Made by a program: the position numbers and the translations under genes. Shown here in pieces: positions 51,952 to 62,147 of a stretch of DNA of 64,000 bases (the first letter of the stretch is position 1; each line of letters starts with the position of its first letter). Below the pieces are notes generated by a model. The model was not told the origin of the DNA. It saw only the letters and a program-made list of their open reading frames with translations, and did no database searches. The DNA comes from Hymenolepis diminuta (Eukaryota > Platyhelminthes > Cestoda > Cyclophyllidea > Hymenolepididae). The stretch lies in assembly GCA_900708905.1 (NCBI GenBank), contig CAADRB010000009.1, forward strand, positions 1,827,286 to 1,891,285. The letters run 5' to 3'.

Positions 51952-52572
51952 TCAGACACAAAAAGTTTTGAATCCCTTCTCGGCTTCATGATGTCTGTGT
52001 ATATAAGCCTGGATTCGAAATCTGCGATAGCCAAAATCAATACCTTTGAGGATATCCCAGACATCAAAAATTGGACATAGGATGACATCCAAGTATTTCA
52101 AGCACACTATGTACTGAGGACTTGCTAAACATTCGCAGAGGGCAAATCTTCCTCCATATTTGCCTTTAAAACGCCATTCCTCATCAACGCTTCGTGGGAT
52201 TAGAGTAGGGCATGCCATAGGACAACCATCAATTTTTGTTTGACATTTATAATATACTTTATCGTAGAATCTCTTGCCAGGAAACTTGCAACAGAAACAA
52301 CACTCAAAACAAGCACAAAATAAGCAACATCTCATCTCTTTTTCTTGGTTTTCGCTCCAAGAGTCGTCTTCAACGCTAGAATCTTCTTCGTCGCTTTCTT
52401 CATCATCGTAGCTATCTTCTTCAGAAGAGACGTTTGACTTATTGAAATCTATTGGGGAATTTGGCTGTTCAGTATCCCAATCGAACTCTCTGTATAAGTC
52501 TTCCTTGAAATTATTATAAAATGAAGAAAAATACCGATGAATGTATCTTCCCGTTTCTCGCAAGAAATTCAT
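51952..52572 (-). CDS. Orphan single-exon protein with acidic and Cys-rich blocks
   Basis: An uninterrupted 206-codon frame with an ATG start at 52572, far longer than chance frames in this AT-rich sequence. Order of parts: an N-terminal aromatic/basic region (about 1-30, GRYIHRYFSSFYNN), a highly acidic Ser/Asp/Glu tract (about 48-80, SYDDEESDEEDSS), a dense cysteine cluster (MRCCLFCACFECCFCCKF), a further Cys-containing domain with CQTKIDGCPMACP, and a C-terminal region with aromatic and His residues. No signal peptide is evident, and the Cys cluster could be an S-acylation or metal site. I do not recognise a family, and it may be lineage-restricted. It lies head-to-head with SelK (540 bp between ATGs) and tail-to-tail with TMEM144-B. 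A real intronless gene is the simplest reading; a retrocopy is possible. Confidence 0.75.
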   Translation of the reverse strand: MNFLRETGRYIHRYFSSFYNNFKEDLYREFDWDTEQPNSPIDFNKSNVSSEEDSYDDEESDEEDSSVEDDSWSENQEKEMRCCLFCACFECCFCCKFPGKRFYDKVYYKCQTKIDGCPMACPTLIPRSVDEEWRFKGKYGGRFALCECLASPQYIVCLKYLDVILCPIFDVWDILKGIDFGYRRFRIQAYIHRHHEAEKGFKTFCV

Positions 52573-53111
52573 TATGGATCAAAAATTCAACATTTCATCC
52601 AATTGCCACGTGCTTATGACATGCATATGCCATGTTGTTGAATTGATTGATCCGTTCCACCAAGTCACGAAATAATGGCATCTACTTTAATTTTATACCC
52701 TATTAATTGCTTAAATATTTGCAAGGGGATCATTCGAGAAATTAAAGTGAATATCTTAACGATGTGGCTCGCATTTCTATTAATTTGACATAAATCCGAG
52801 ATGTAAGTTATGAAACTGTAGGCTATCTAAAATCAACGTCAAAATTAATATGACGTTAATTAACTATGAAATTAATAAGATATAAGTGGGTTGAAAAGAT
52901 AGAACTAAAACTAAATATTTTAAACGGAGTCAATTTTAATATGTTTATAACTTGATATTTAGACGTATTAAATAGTAATATGCTTTGGTAAATAGGTACT
53001 ATCTGCGATATATGAATAAAATAACCTATTATGTTTTGTTTAATGCAATATCATCTGCAGATGATAGGTGTTTAACAACTCTGAAGGTTATTTGCTGACA
53101 TTAATTCTCCG
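52573..53111. promoter_or_regulatory. Putative bidirectional promoter region
   Basis: 539 bp separating the divergent ATGs of the orphan gene (-) and SelK (+). It must hold at least their proximal promoters unless untranslated first exons lie elsewhere. It is very AT-rich and no specific element was identified. Confidence 0.4.
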
Positions 53112-56044
53112 ATGCCTTACGTCACTGGAGCGGGTGAGTTTGGTCAAATTTTTATCGTTTGTTTTATTTGTTATGTTATTCAGCGGTGCTTCATTAATTT
53201 TCATTTTATTATAAGATATAGGCCAAATCTGCCTTTATTAGGTCAAATATCAAAGCAGTGTTAAATATGCTTTTGGCTCAGAATTTTTGGCCTCATCTGA
53301 TAACTTACATTTCATTTTTCGTAAATCACAAAATATTTGTTGTGTAGCATTTAGAGATACATGCAACCTTTTGCCATCGTCTCTTATTGTTTTTAATTTC
53401 TATATTTCAGGTGAACTGATAGAGTCAGAACCATGGAGTCTGAGTTACATAGTAAGAGCTGTTGGAGAAGCTTTGGGCGTCATCTCCTTATTGTAAGTTC
53501 TACATACTCCAATTCACCAATTTTCATCCTTTAGTTTCACTTCAATGCTGCCCTTCGACGTAAGCTGTTTTTTTGTATAATCACATTAATGTGAAATACG
53601 TAGGTGGGGGATCCTAGAAGAAATTCCAATCAAGGGCGTCCATCCGGTCAAAGACCCCCAAATATGGGCGGAGTTAGGCGGTTCGGTATGTCTTTAGACA
53701 GTTACTATTATTATTTTTATCCACGCTGATCTTTTATTGTTGGAACTTATAACGTGGTATCATTTTAAGGCGGTAATTGTTACAATGGTCGTTCGATAGA
53801 CGATTTTCAGAATGAGAAGCTCCACTGGGCTTTCCTTCTCTTTTCTATTCATTTTCGTCTAGAGTTTCGTTTTTTTTGTAAAAGATGAGGAAACACTGAC
53901 AAAAATGCTTTGACATTCAGGTTTTCACTCAATTTTAGTTTAACATAAATTTACCGTTATCTACATCCGTCTTTTTTCACATTTTTAGTTTTACATAACA
54001 GAAATTGTTCATTTTTTGTTTTCGTCATTGCAACACGCAGGTTTTTATGTTAATCTGATGATATTGTAGTTATATGGTTGGAAGACCTGACGTCATTCAC
54101 GTGAAAAGTTTCATTTTCTCATGATATATGGCTTCCACGATATACGCGACTCTTAGTAAATTGATGAGTAAACTTCCTCTCGTTAATGTGGCATTCTATT
54201 GATGCGGGTTTAAAGCTTGCCTATAGACATTGAGTGATTAAATCGACCAATCGCGTAGATGTAATTAGAATTATAACACAATTATAGCACGATTAAAGGG
54301 TTCTTTACTCAATCTATGTCCGGTGTTGCTAGAAATATTTCTTTACCACACACTTGAGTTTATTAACCGTAATAAAGATAAAATTTTTAGGCTATATCAA
54401 AATGCACTGTGCGTGCTTTGTGAACAGCGGTCTGCTAATACAGTGTCGAAGCAGGGAATAAGGCGCTTAAGTTGTCACAGGTGGAAGCAGTAATTACCTT
54501 GAGGTCAAGATAATTGCCTTAGATAACTAATGAGGATCGAGGGAGAAGATATTAATTTAAGAAAAATAGTATCAACTAGAACTATCATTATGGTGGTGCA
54601 GGTCTGTTTATCAGATGGCGTGTATTCTAAACTCACGAACATGTGCTTGATAGTTTGAATAATTATTCACAATAGGTCTTCTGAGTTTCTCCATTGCCCA
54701 CGGTATTTATCTGTTGAGGTTAGGGTAATAACTAACTGCTGGCAGTTAACAACAGCAAACAGCAGTTTCAAAAAGTAGAACACAAAGAATTGCCTAGGCC
54801 AACGCGTATTGGATAAACCACGTGGGGAATGTGCGTGTGTGTGTGTGTGTGAAGGCATGAGTGCAGATATACTTCTAAATGAAACGGCACGGGTAGATAG
54901 ATGGGGGTTTTGCGTCATAGGACGTGACTGCGGTCACTGACGAAAAACCGAAATATTTTCATAGAGAATGCGAATAAAGAGTAATTTCGGAAAGTGCAAG
55001 AGTCATTCTTCACACCGATAAGAGCATTCAATAATCCACTTTAAGGATTGTCAGCAAATTTCAAGTTGCAGGAGCACAACCGGAGTCAGGTGGTCCTGTT
55101 AATTTGTGTTGTCTGCTTCCTGAAAGAAGCCATTCGCGTAGAAATGGAGGCAAATATGAGCTACTATTTGGAAAAATGATAAAAAGAAAGTGTAATCTTT
55201 ATTTGTGAATTTGTGGTACTGCACTGATCTTTGAGGTAGAATGCTTGTCTAGATAGAGTCGCAAACCAGCCGATTAACTGAGTATTTTTAAGATTTATTC
55301 ATATTCTTCCTGACTGATGTTAAACTGTATTGCTATTACAGTGGATACTTTCATACTTATCAGATATCGTGAAATCTTAATACAACTGGTAGTTATTTTG
55401 ATTAGGAAAACGTTTAGGGGGCCTTCTTAATACCCAGGCTGAGTGATCGAAAATACATTCTTTATTTCTTGATGTCAAAAAATTTCAGGTTCCAAATAAT
55501 CAAGTGAAATCAAATATTGCTTTTGCTTTTTCTTGGTGTTATTTGTTTTATGGTAGTTAGAAGCATTCCCTTATACATAATAAATCCTACTGATGATTAG
55601 GAGTAATAAGCCACTGTAAGACCATTAAATTGCAAACTGTTTATATCTTCATCTTCACCATTTCATTAAGCAATGGAGGTGGTTACTCAATTTTAATGCA
55701 TTCTGAGATGGTTTGAAACTGGAGCAATTTTAGCACGAATGAACACATAGTCCTGCCCATTTGTTACGACGATTAAAATGATTCAGATTCCTATCAGATT
55801 CTCGGTTCCGACCTTAAAGTTCACCATTAAGCCGTCTAATGTTTAGCAGCTATGGTGGTTTAGGCAACCGTCAAGTCCCAGTAAAATAAACATTCAAATT
55901 TCACCATTCATAATGTCTGAGATCCTGCTTAATCTTGTTTTCTATAAATCGCTCTACTTATTATACGTAAGTAGCTAATCTGTTTATTTCCATACTTTAG
56001 GTGGGGCAGCGCCTCCGCCATGCTCTTCCAGCGGATGAGGTTAA
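53112..56044 (+). CDS. SELENOK: Selenoprotein K with in-frame TGA (Sec) codon
   Basis: Five exons: 53112-53133, 53411-53492, 53535-53559, 53604-53685 and 56001-56044. They join in phase to 84 residues with TGA at 56036-56038 followed by Gly and TAA. The N terminus MPYVTGAGELIES, then EPWSLSYIV, matches the SelK start (Met-x-Tyr, Pro-Trp-x-Leu-Ser). One hydrophobic segment (about 20-42) serves as the ER-membrane helix. The tail is Gly/Pro/Arg-rich (DPRRNSNQGRPSGQRPP), as expected of SelK, and ends SSSG-Sec-Gly where the mammalian protein ends GG-Sec-Gly-Arg. Size (84 against about 94 in vertebrates), topology and the near-terminal Sec fit. Introns 2 and 3 are only 42 and 44 bp; intron 4 (2.3 kb) hosts an LTR-like repeat. 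A SECIS element follows in the 3' UTR. Standard translation would truncate the protein by two residues. Confidence 0.9.
54712..55012 (-). repeat. LTR-like dispersed repeat, copy 4 (in SelK intron 4)
   Basis: Minus-strand copy starting TGAAGAATGA and ending CAACA. It is shorter (301 bp) because the TATA-box/CT-tract middle is missing and replaced by a short (GT)n run. It is antisense to SelK. Confidence 0.6.
54835..54851. repeat. (GT)n microsatellite
   Basis: Short GT run inside LTR-like copy 4, at the place where other copies carry the CT-rich tract. Confidence 0.8.
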
Positions 56045-56095
56045 TTCGTTCCAATAGTTGGTGGTTCCAAGCAAACCACTAGCTGTTGGAACGAA
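56045..56095 (+). promoter_or_regulatory. 22-bp stem-loop directly after the SelK Sec codon
   Basis: 56045-56066 pairs with 56074-56095 over 22 consecutive base pairs, three of them G-U (55-85, 58-82 and 60-80 in the last two digits), around a 7-nt loop. It begins six nucleotides after the Sec TGA and immediately after the TAA stop. The position matches selenocysteine redefinition elements known downstream of UGA in some selenoprotein mRNAs. The pairing is seen in the sequence; the function is inferred. Confidence 0.7.
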
Positions 56096-56103
56096 ATATG
56101 GAA

Positions 56104-56132
56104 ATCAGCGTTGTCTTTTAGACGTTGCTGAT
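56104..56132 (+). promoter_or_regulatory. Second 3' UTR stem-loop of SelK
   Basis: Arms 56104-56115 and 56121-56132 form a 12-position stem with one T-T mismatch and two G-U pairs around a TTTTA loop. It lies between the first hairpin and the SECIS. It lacks a SECIS quartet. Role unknown. Confidence 0.5.
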
Positions 56133-56161
56133 GAATGTTTGCGTTCCTTAGTGTCCTCTTA

Positions 56162-56224
56162 CGTGCTATAATGACGCCGGACTTGGTAAAACTCACCGAA
56201 TCCCAGGCTGGCTGATACTGCGCG
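56162..56224 (+). promoter_or_regulatory. SECIS element of SelK
   Basis: It has the canonical parts in order. Lower stem CGTGC/GCGCG (56162-56166 with 56220-56224), internal loop, then the non-Watson-Crick quartet made by ATGA (56171-56174) and TGAT (56213-56216). The upper stem 56176-56186 pairs with 56202-56212 with two mismatches and one G-U. The apical loop begins TAAAA, supplying the conserved unpaired adenines 13 nt after the quartet. Spacing from the Sec codon is about 125 nt. It would recruit the SECIS-binding protein and Sec-tRNA machinery. Confidence 0.85.
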
Positions 56225-56308
56225 CGAGATTTCCATTCCCAAATGTTACCTAAAATCCAACTCCTTCCCCTTTTGATCTTTACAACAGACCGAGTACCTC
56301 TTACTTCT

Positions 56309-56314
56309 TTTATT
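56309..56314 (-). terminator. Poly(A) signal of the coiled-coil gene
   Basis: AATAAA on the minus strand about 18 nt downstream of the TGA at 56332, supporting a terminal exon there. Confidence 0.5.
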
Positions 56315-56331
56315 TATGTGTATATACATAT

Positions 56332-56595
56332 TCAATCACCCAATTTCGGGCTGTGCCTTTTTTCTGCCCATAGGCTTCGTTTACTCTCTTTCAACGCAAC
56401 AAAGTGCTGGCATGTATTTTGTTCTTCAATAACTGCCTTGTATTGGTCAAAGAGCCGTCTGCGTGGCAGGGCTAATCCGGAAATGCGATCATTCAAACAA
56501 GATATCACGGTCAATAATTCCCTAATTTTTACATAGGCGTTCGTCAGTTTGGCGATTTTCTTTTCATATACCATAACTTCAAGCCTTATGAAAAG
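56332..56595 (-). CDS. Probable terminal exon of a small coiled-coil protein
   Basis: An 88-codon phase-0 frame ending in TGA, with a possible acceptor TTTAATGTAG just upstream. The translation (LFIRLEVMVYEKK, IAKLTNAYVKIRELLTV, RRRLFDQYKAVIEEQN and a basic end) has heptad-like hydrophobic spacing typical of a coiled coil. Codon choice is balanced and less AT-rich than the flanks. A poly(A) signal follows closely. It is convergent with SelK, whose SECIS lies about 110 bp from this stop. The overlapping plus-strand frame is judged a shadow. I do not recognise the family, and the upstream exons are uncertain. Confidence 0.5.
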   Translation of the reverse strand, partial: LFIRLEVMVYEKKIAKLTNAYVKIRELLTVISCLNDRISGLALPRRRLFDQYKAVIEEQNTCQHFVALKESKRSLWAEKRHSPKLGD

Positions 56596-58098
56596 CTACA
56601 TTAAATAGTTTAATAACTGAGAAAGTATTAGAAATATGGAGAGATTGTTAGATGATACAGGATGTTTCTCTACCATTTTCTTTGTGAGAGTGATACCCTG
56701 AAGTCTTTTTGATTGAGGAGTTTTACATTCAACATTTGGGCGATTAGTTTATTGAAGCACCGAATGCGAGCGACTTAATGGGTTTCGAACGCGCATCATT
56801 CGATAAGGAGATTGTGAAAACGTTCCTTATACGATGATTCAATAATGGGCGGTAATATTTTTATTTATTAAATGTCCAAATATTGTTTCAAAATATTGGG
56901 TACGCCGCTGAACTAAATTTACCTTTCAATTGACTGGTCAATTGTCTAGATCACACATTTGTGACTTAGACATAAGCCATTGACCAGTTTTGGTAGTGTG
57001 TATTATTTTTAATTGAATTGTGTAGGTAAATAGTTTAAATGACAGAGGTATTTAGTTACGTACACGAATAATAGTGGGAAATTTGACTTAATTGTTAATT
57101 CATGGTAATTCGGCAGATATCGGCTGAGAACGAAGCACTGACCATAAATCCTGTCTTGAAATAAACGAATCTTTCCAAGTGCAGGTTTATAGCTAAATAT
57201 AAAATGAACATGGACGACCTCTCAAATTAGTTTACACTGCGGATATGGAATATCATGAGATGAATGACAATTTCTCCCACATTATCATTGCAGCAATCCT
57301 TTTAATAAATGATCGCCCCATTTTTTAAGATTAGTTCCACATTAGTTTGAGGAACACAAAATTCGAAGCTAAATGTGTATCAATATATGTATAATTCTTA
57401 TCGAAATAGTCATCAAGACTGAAGACATTAAAATTTTCAATAATGCGTTGAAGTATCGATGCAAAATAAAAGCTGTTTGCTTTCTGTGTCACATTTTTAA
57501 GAAAAGTGATTATTAATTGAACTACTTAATGCTCAAAATAGAAAGCTGAATCTTAATCAATTTGTATATTAAATAAGAATCCCAGAATCAGTAGTTGAGC
57601 ATCCAATTATCCCGTCTAAGTTATTAAGCTTCAAAATCGTTCCACAGAACGAAGCGAACCGGTGAGCATAACTTTTACATAATTGAAGGTTCTGATGTTC
57701 TCTTGTCTCTACTTTAAGTAATCAATATCCAAACTTTTATTCAAGAGATTCATCCCGGTACTGGCTCAAAATATCTGCCAAATTAGGTTATTAGATATAC
57801 TACCGATTATCTAGGTCACGATTTTGTAACTTGGATACAAGGAGCACTTTGCAGTTTCTTTCCTGTGGATTGCGCATATGTCCTATGCTGAGACGATTTG
57901 AATAACTTTTTGGGATTAGCACATGCCTAATTTTAAGCTTGCATGAAGGACACCCTCCCTAACTTATCCAATGAGAGTTTGGATTTAACTAAGCATATTT
58001 TTTCTTTAAATAGAAAAAATTACAAACTGCGCACCAGAGCTAAAAATCTTCGTCAGTGTATTATGTATTTAATGAATTTTAATAAGTGTATTGACGTC

Positions 58099-58150
58099 GC
58101 GTTGGTCACCGTGTCAGAGGTTACGGGTTGCATTCCCATCAGTGCACACC
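58099..58150 (+). repeat. Weak tRNA-like (SINE?) fragment
   Basis: GTTGGTCACCGTG followed by GGTTGCATTCCC (58126-58137) resembles degenerate pol III A and B boxes, but the A-to-B spacing is shorter than in a tRNA and no cloverleaf is evident. It is not a tRNA gene. Confidence 0.2.
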
Positions 58151-60178
58151 CAGTGAGTGGAATAGCCAACCGCACTAATTAACTTTGGCTAATATAATGG
58201 GTGGCAGAGTTTGAGTCTTCCATCAAGAAGGTTTCATGAAGTCAATCTCCACCCAGGATGAGCGTTTGAAAACACTTTCCTAAATGGGTATAGGTATTGC
58301 ATGATTATACTACCTTAAATGAGGATTTAGGTTTGAGTTTAAAAACTTACGCCGAAGATTTCACGCTACCATTCTTAACATAAATGCCCCCACTATTAAA
58401 CGTAAGATATTATTGTAGAGTAGAACACAATTTTCCAAACTGTATTTTAGGATTTGTATTCTTTCATGGAAGCTGGTCATACTTTTAAGGGCTTTATTAG
58501 AGATGTGCGGGGTCTCATTTAAATTACTGATGGTACTTAAACGTGACTTCAGCTAACAATTCCAAATATCCACAAAGATAGTAGAAGAGAGAAAAAAAGA
58601 AGACAAGTTGAACATACTTCATATTACCCATATCCAGTAGCCCCGGGAATATTGTGCAATGTACAGGGTTATTCATTTGTTCTGATAAGAAAAATTTCAC
58701 AATTAAACGTCATTTTCAAAATAAAAAAGAAGAAAACATAAAACTGTTAATATCGTCAAAGAGAAAAGCATTTAACAATATGCATGCTTTCATCTTTTTC
58801 TTGGCGACACTAATGACTGAATTGGCTTATAAAAGTATTTGCCAACTTAGAATTGCTAAAGTTTCTAATTTAAATTATTTTATCACAAAAAAGTTCGGAG
58901 GGAGCGAAGCTGAACTAGTTGAATTGAATAGTTCGCAATATTAAACGCATCCAAATGTAGTTAAACAATTTCGTGTGGTAATGCTTGCCATAAAAATGTT
59001 ACCCTTTCCTAAACTGACGTAGTGGTAGGATTTTACTTGATTATATCTATTCAAAATTAAGTGGATAATCCAAGAAAACATGAGGAATCGCCACAATAAT
59101 TCATTAAATAAGATCGATATAAGAGGAAAAGTTCAATAGGTTTCGCTATCAGAAAAATCAGATTTTTGTTCGTTTCATATCTTTATTTCAGTTATTTCAT
59201 CAAAATTTCTTTATAGACCAAGCAGTCGAAGTATTAAAGTTAACATTTTAACATTCAAATTAGCCGATACAACTCTATTAAGTTTGATATTGAAGGAGAA
59301 AACACATATCATTTAACAACATAACTAACACTTCAGATCAATCACCTAGCCAACTTACTATAAATATCTCGGATATGCAATCACTCAAGAAATCAGGGAT
59401 CAGATTTTGTAATTTAAAGCGCGGAAGTGAAAAATATACATTACTTAAGAGGTTAACCACTTATTGAATCCAAATTTCAAATGTGCTAAACGTCTTTTGC
59501 CATCATGATTTTATCTTATAGTTCTACCTGACACCCCAAATCAGTCACCTTTTAAATAAATAAGTTGCTGTTTTCCCGCGTTCAGATGCTTTCCCATGAA
59601 TGAAAATGGGAAAAAATTATGCCTCTCCATGGGCAATAATGATGATCACTTAAATACACAAACTGTTTATCACACGCAAGAATGAACGAAAGCCAACTGA
59701 TAATATCGTATAGCCATATTGGCAACAATAAAAGCATCAATCAGTTGCGGGAAAAATTCTTATAAGTGCATTTGCCCTGACTGGAGTTAACGTGTATATC
59801 TTCTTGGATAAATACATAAGAGCGTGATTAACTACTTTCGAATTGACATAATTAATATTGCTTTCAACAAGCATCGACAATTCCGTTGGGAGAATTAATC
59901 TTTCCAAAAGGTAGATCAGTTACTAAAAATTATTCCCTATAAAAATATGGGGGATTTCAGAGTTCTATAAGTTGCAGTCAGATATTCATTATGTGATAAA
60001 ATGTGGACATTTTAAGAGGAATTTTGTTGATATAATAATAAAATAAAACGTTAACTTATGTGAATAATAGGTGAATTCAAATTCTGTTAAAATATAGATA
60101 CTACATGTCGTACCTTTCCAGATTTCATATCTTAGGAGATATATTGATAAAAAGATCTGGCTAACCGTATGTTCATAT

Positions 60179-60397
60179 TGAAGGGTGACTCTGCATTTTT
60201 CAAAATAACTCTTTATTCGTATTCTCTATGGCAATACCTCGGTTTTTCATCCACCAAGCCACATTGACGTCTTTATGTCCCTGTGACGCAAAACTCCTAT
60301 CTCTCATGTGTAGACGAGTTTTCGATCCTTCTTTTTCCTGCAACTGTACCGTTTTATTCAAAAGTATATCTGTACTTGTGTCTTCACGCGTGTCTTT
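60179..60397 (+). repeat. LTR-like dispersed repeat, copy 5 (5' part only)
   Basis: Starts TGAAGGGTGACTCTGCATTT and follows the family through GACGAGTTTT and CCGTTTTATTCAAAAGTA to TCTTCACG, then loses similarity before the TATA-like box. Truncated. Confidence 0.6.
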
Positions 60398-61970
60398 TAC
60401 ATTTCACTGAAAATTGATATAGTTAAACATTAAAATAGGAAAATTAATGTGGATTCGGATGTACCGACGATATGGATTTCGGATGTAGCAAAATCCTTCT
60501 CTCCTTGGCCTATCCCTCTTCCTCTTTGAACTGATTGTACAATCCCCACTATTTAGATGCTATCTATGATGAAAATTTTTTACTTCGTCAGTATTAATAG
60601 TACTTATTATTGAATTTACAAAATTCAGCAGGAAATGTTAACAGAAGGGAAAATTGATAAAAAATATAAGACCGAGAAAAAGTTGCAAAACATCTAAAAA
60701 TGGAATCTGAAACAATGAAAAAGATTAGTTCTTACTGCCGTTCTTGTCCAAAGTATTCTTTACAGCTGTTTGTAATTGCATTTTTCTTATAGATATTTAT
60801 TAAATTTCTTTGAGCAAATATTTCACCCAATGAAATTCTGAAGTATAACTTCGTCGTATTAAAAATAGTGTGCTTCCGAGTGCAGCTATTTTTGAAAGCC
60901 CGTTATGAAGTTTGTGATACATTATTTTTCTAATTATATTTTGGATTCCAGAAACTCTAACGGACAGATTTCACAATCTTACTAACTTTTAGTTTTGTCC
61001 TTTCATAAAAGCAATACAATAATATATATGATTACAAGACTATCTGTTATGGTGTTGAATGGAAAAGCAGTAACATCATTTAAGAGACTAATTGTTTTGG
61101 AAGAGATTAGAGGATTGTATGAACAATAACAGACAATTCAGGTTTAAAAGATGTCAAAACTCACATCTCTAATTTCAGAAGAATTCCCCTTTTTGAAATT
61201 TTAATATTAATATCAGATTCATATTTTATAAATTAAATAAAAATCTACGGTTAATTTAATCTTAACAAACAAATTTTCTTAACTTAGCTTGCTTTAATAT
61301 CAATTTGATCATTTTTTGTTGTCAAATTTCTGGCTTTTACAAATTTGGCATGGAGATATAGCGGTGAAATTTAAGATTATGAGCTAACAGAAGGTGTGGT
61401 ATTAGAAAATGAGTTAAATCCTTCTGCAAAACGAGAGTTGTTTTATGGAAAACTGACAAGAAAAGATTTTATCTGCCCTTCAAATAATCTCCAATTCAAT
61501 TATTTCACAATTAAAATTGACGAAAGAATGATATGTTTTGATCACACATATTCACACGTTCGTATTCACATCTGTTTTTTGAACTGCTAATTTTAAAAGT
61601 TAATTTCGGCTGAAAATGTTTTTTTTTCATTAAATTTTAAGATATTTCCTGTATTTCCTGATATCTTAAGGTAATGTAAGCCACGTAGTATCATATAAGA
61701 GCATTTTGGATTCTCAACATCCTCGAGAACAAATAAATTGAAGTGGCCAGTAAGCACTGGACACTTTAAACTTTTTAGAATAAATAAAAAATTGTACGAG
61801 CTGGAAAAAATTATTAATTAGTCGCTCTCTAAGATTAAATGATGATTTTAAGCATTTTTAAAAAAGATTTAAATTGAAAAGTGAGAAACGTCAAGTCTTA
61901 AAATGCAAGCACTGAAATTTTGGGAAATAAAACAGCATTAGGAGTCGTTTAGCAAGACCAAATTTTATAC

Positions 61971-62081
61971 CTCTCTGTATGTTTGATTCCCTATATCACA
62001 GATAAATTTAACCTCGTCTGATGGTGCAGAAGCTACTAATTGCAACTCCATCAATTTGAAATAGGATTTCTCAATTGTCAT
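61971..62081 (-). CDS. Candidate upstream exon of the coiled-coil gene
   Basis: A minus-strand frame from ATG at 62081 to a donor GAG|GTATAA at 61971/61970, in phase 0 like the acceptor at 56595. Translation starts MTIEKSYFKLMELQLVASAP and ends NQTYRE. Joined to 56332-56595 it would give about 124 residues without a stop. No family is recognised, and the frame stays open upstream of the ATG, so the start could be an acceptor instead. Confidence 0.3.
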
Positions 62082-62147
62082 AATTTGTATATCGTTTTTC
62101 TTCCTATCATTAAGCTTTATTTTACAGTTATAACTTCCCCATATCAA

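Larger units (their letters stand above)
56596..61970. other. AT-rich stretch, possible intron, no firm gene
   Basis: If the exon at 61971-62081 joins the one at 56332-56595, this would be a 5.4-kb intron. It contains a tRNA-like fragment near 58099-58150 and a partial LTR-like copy at 60179-60397. Short open frames here lack support. Confidence 0.45.
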
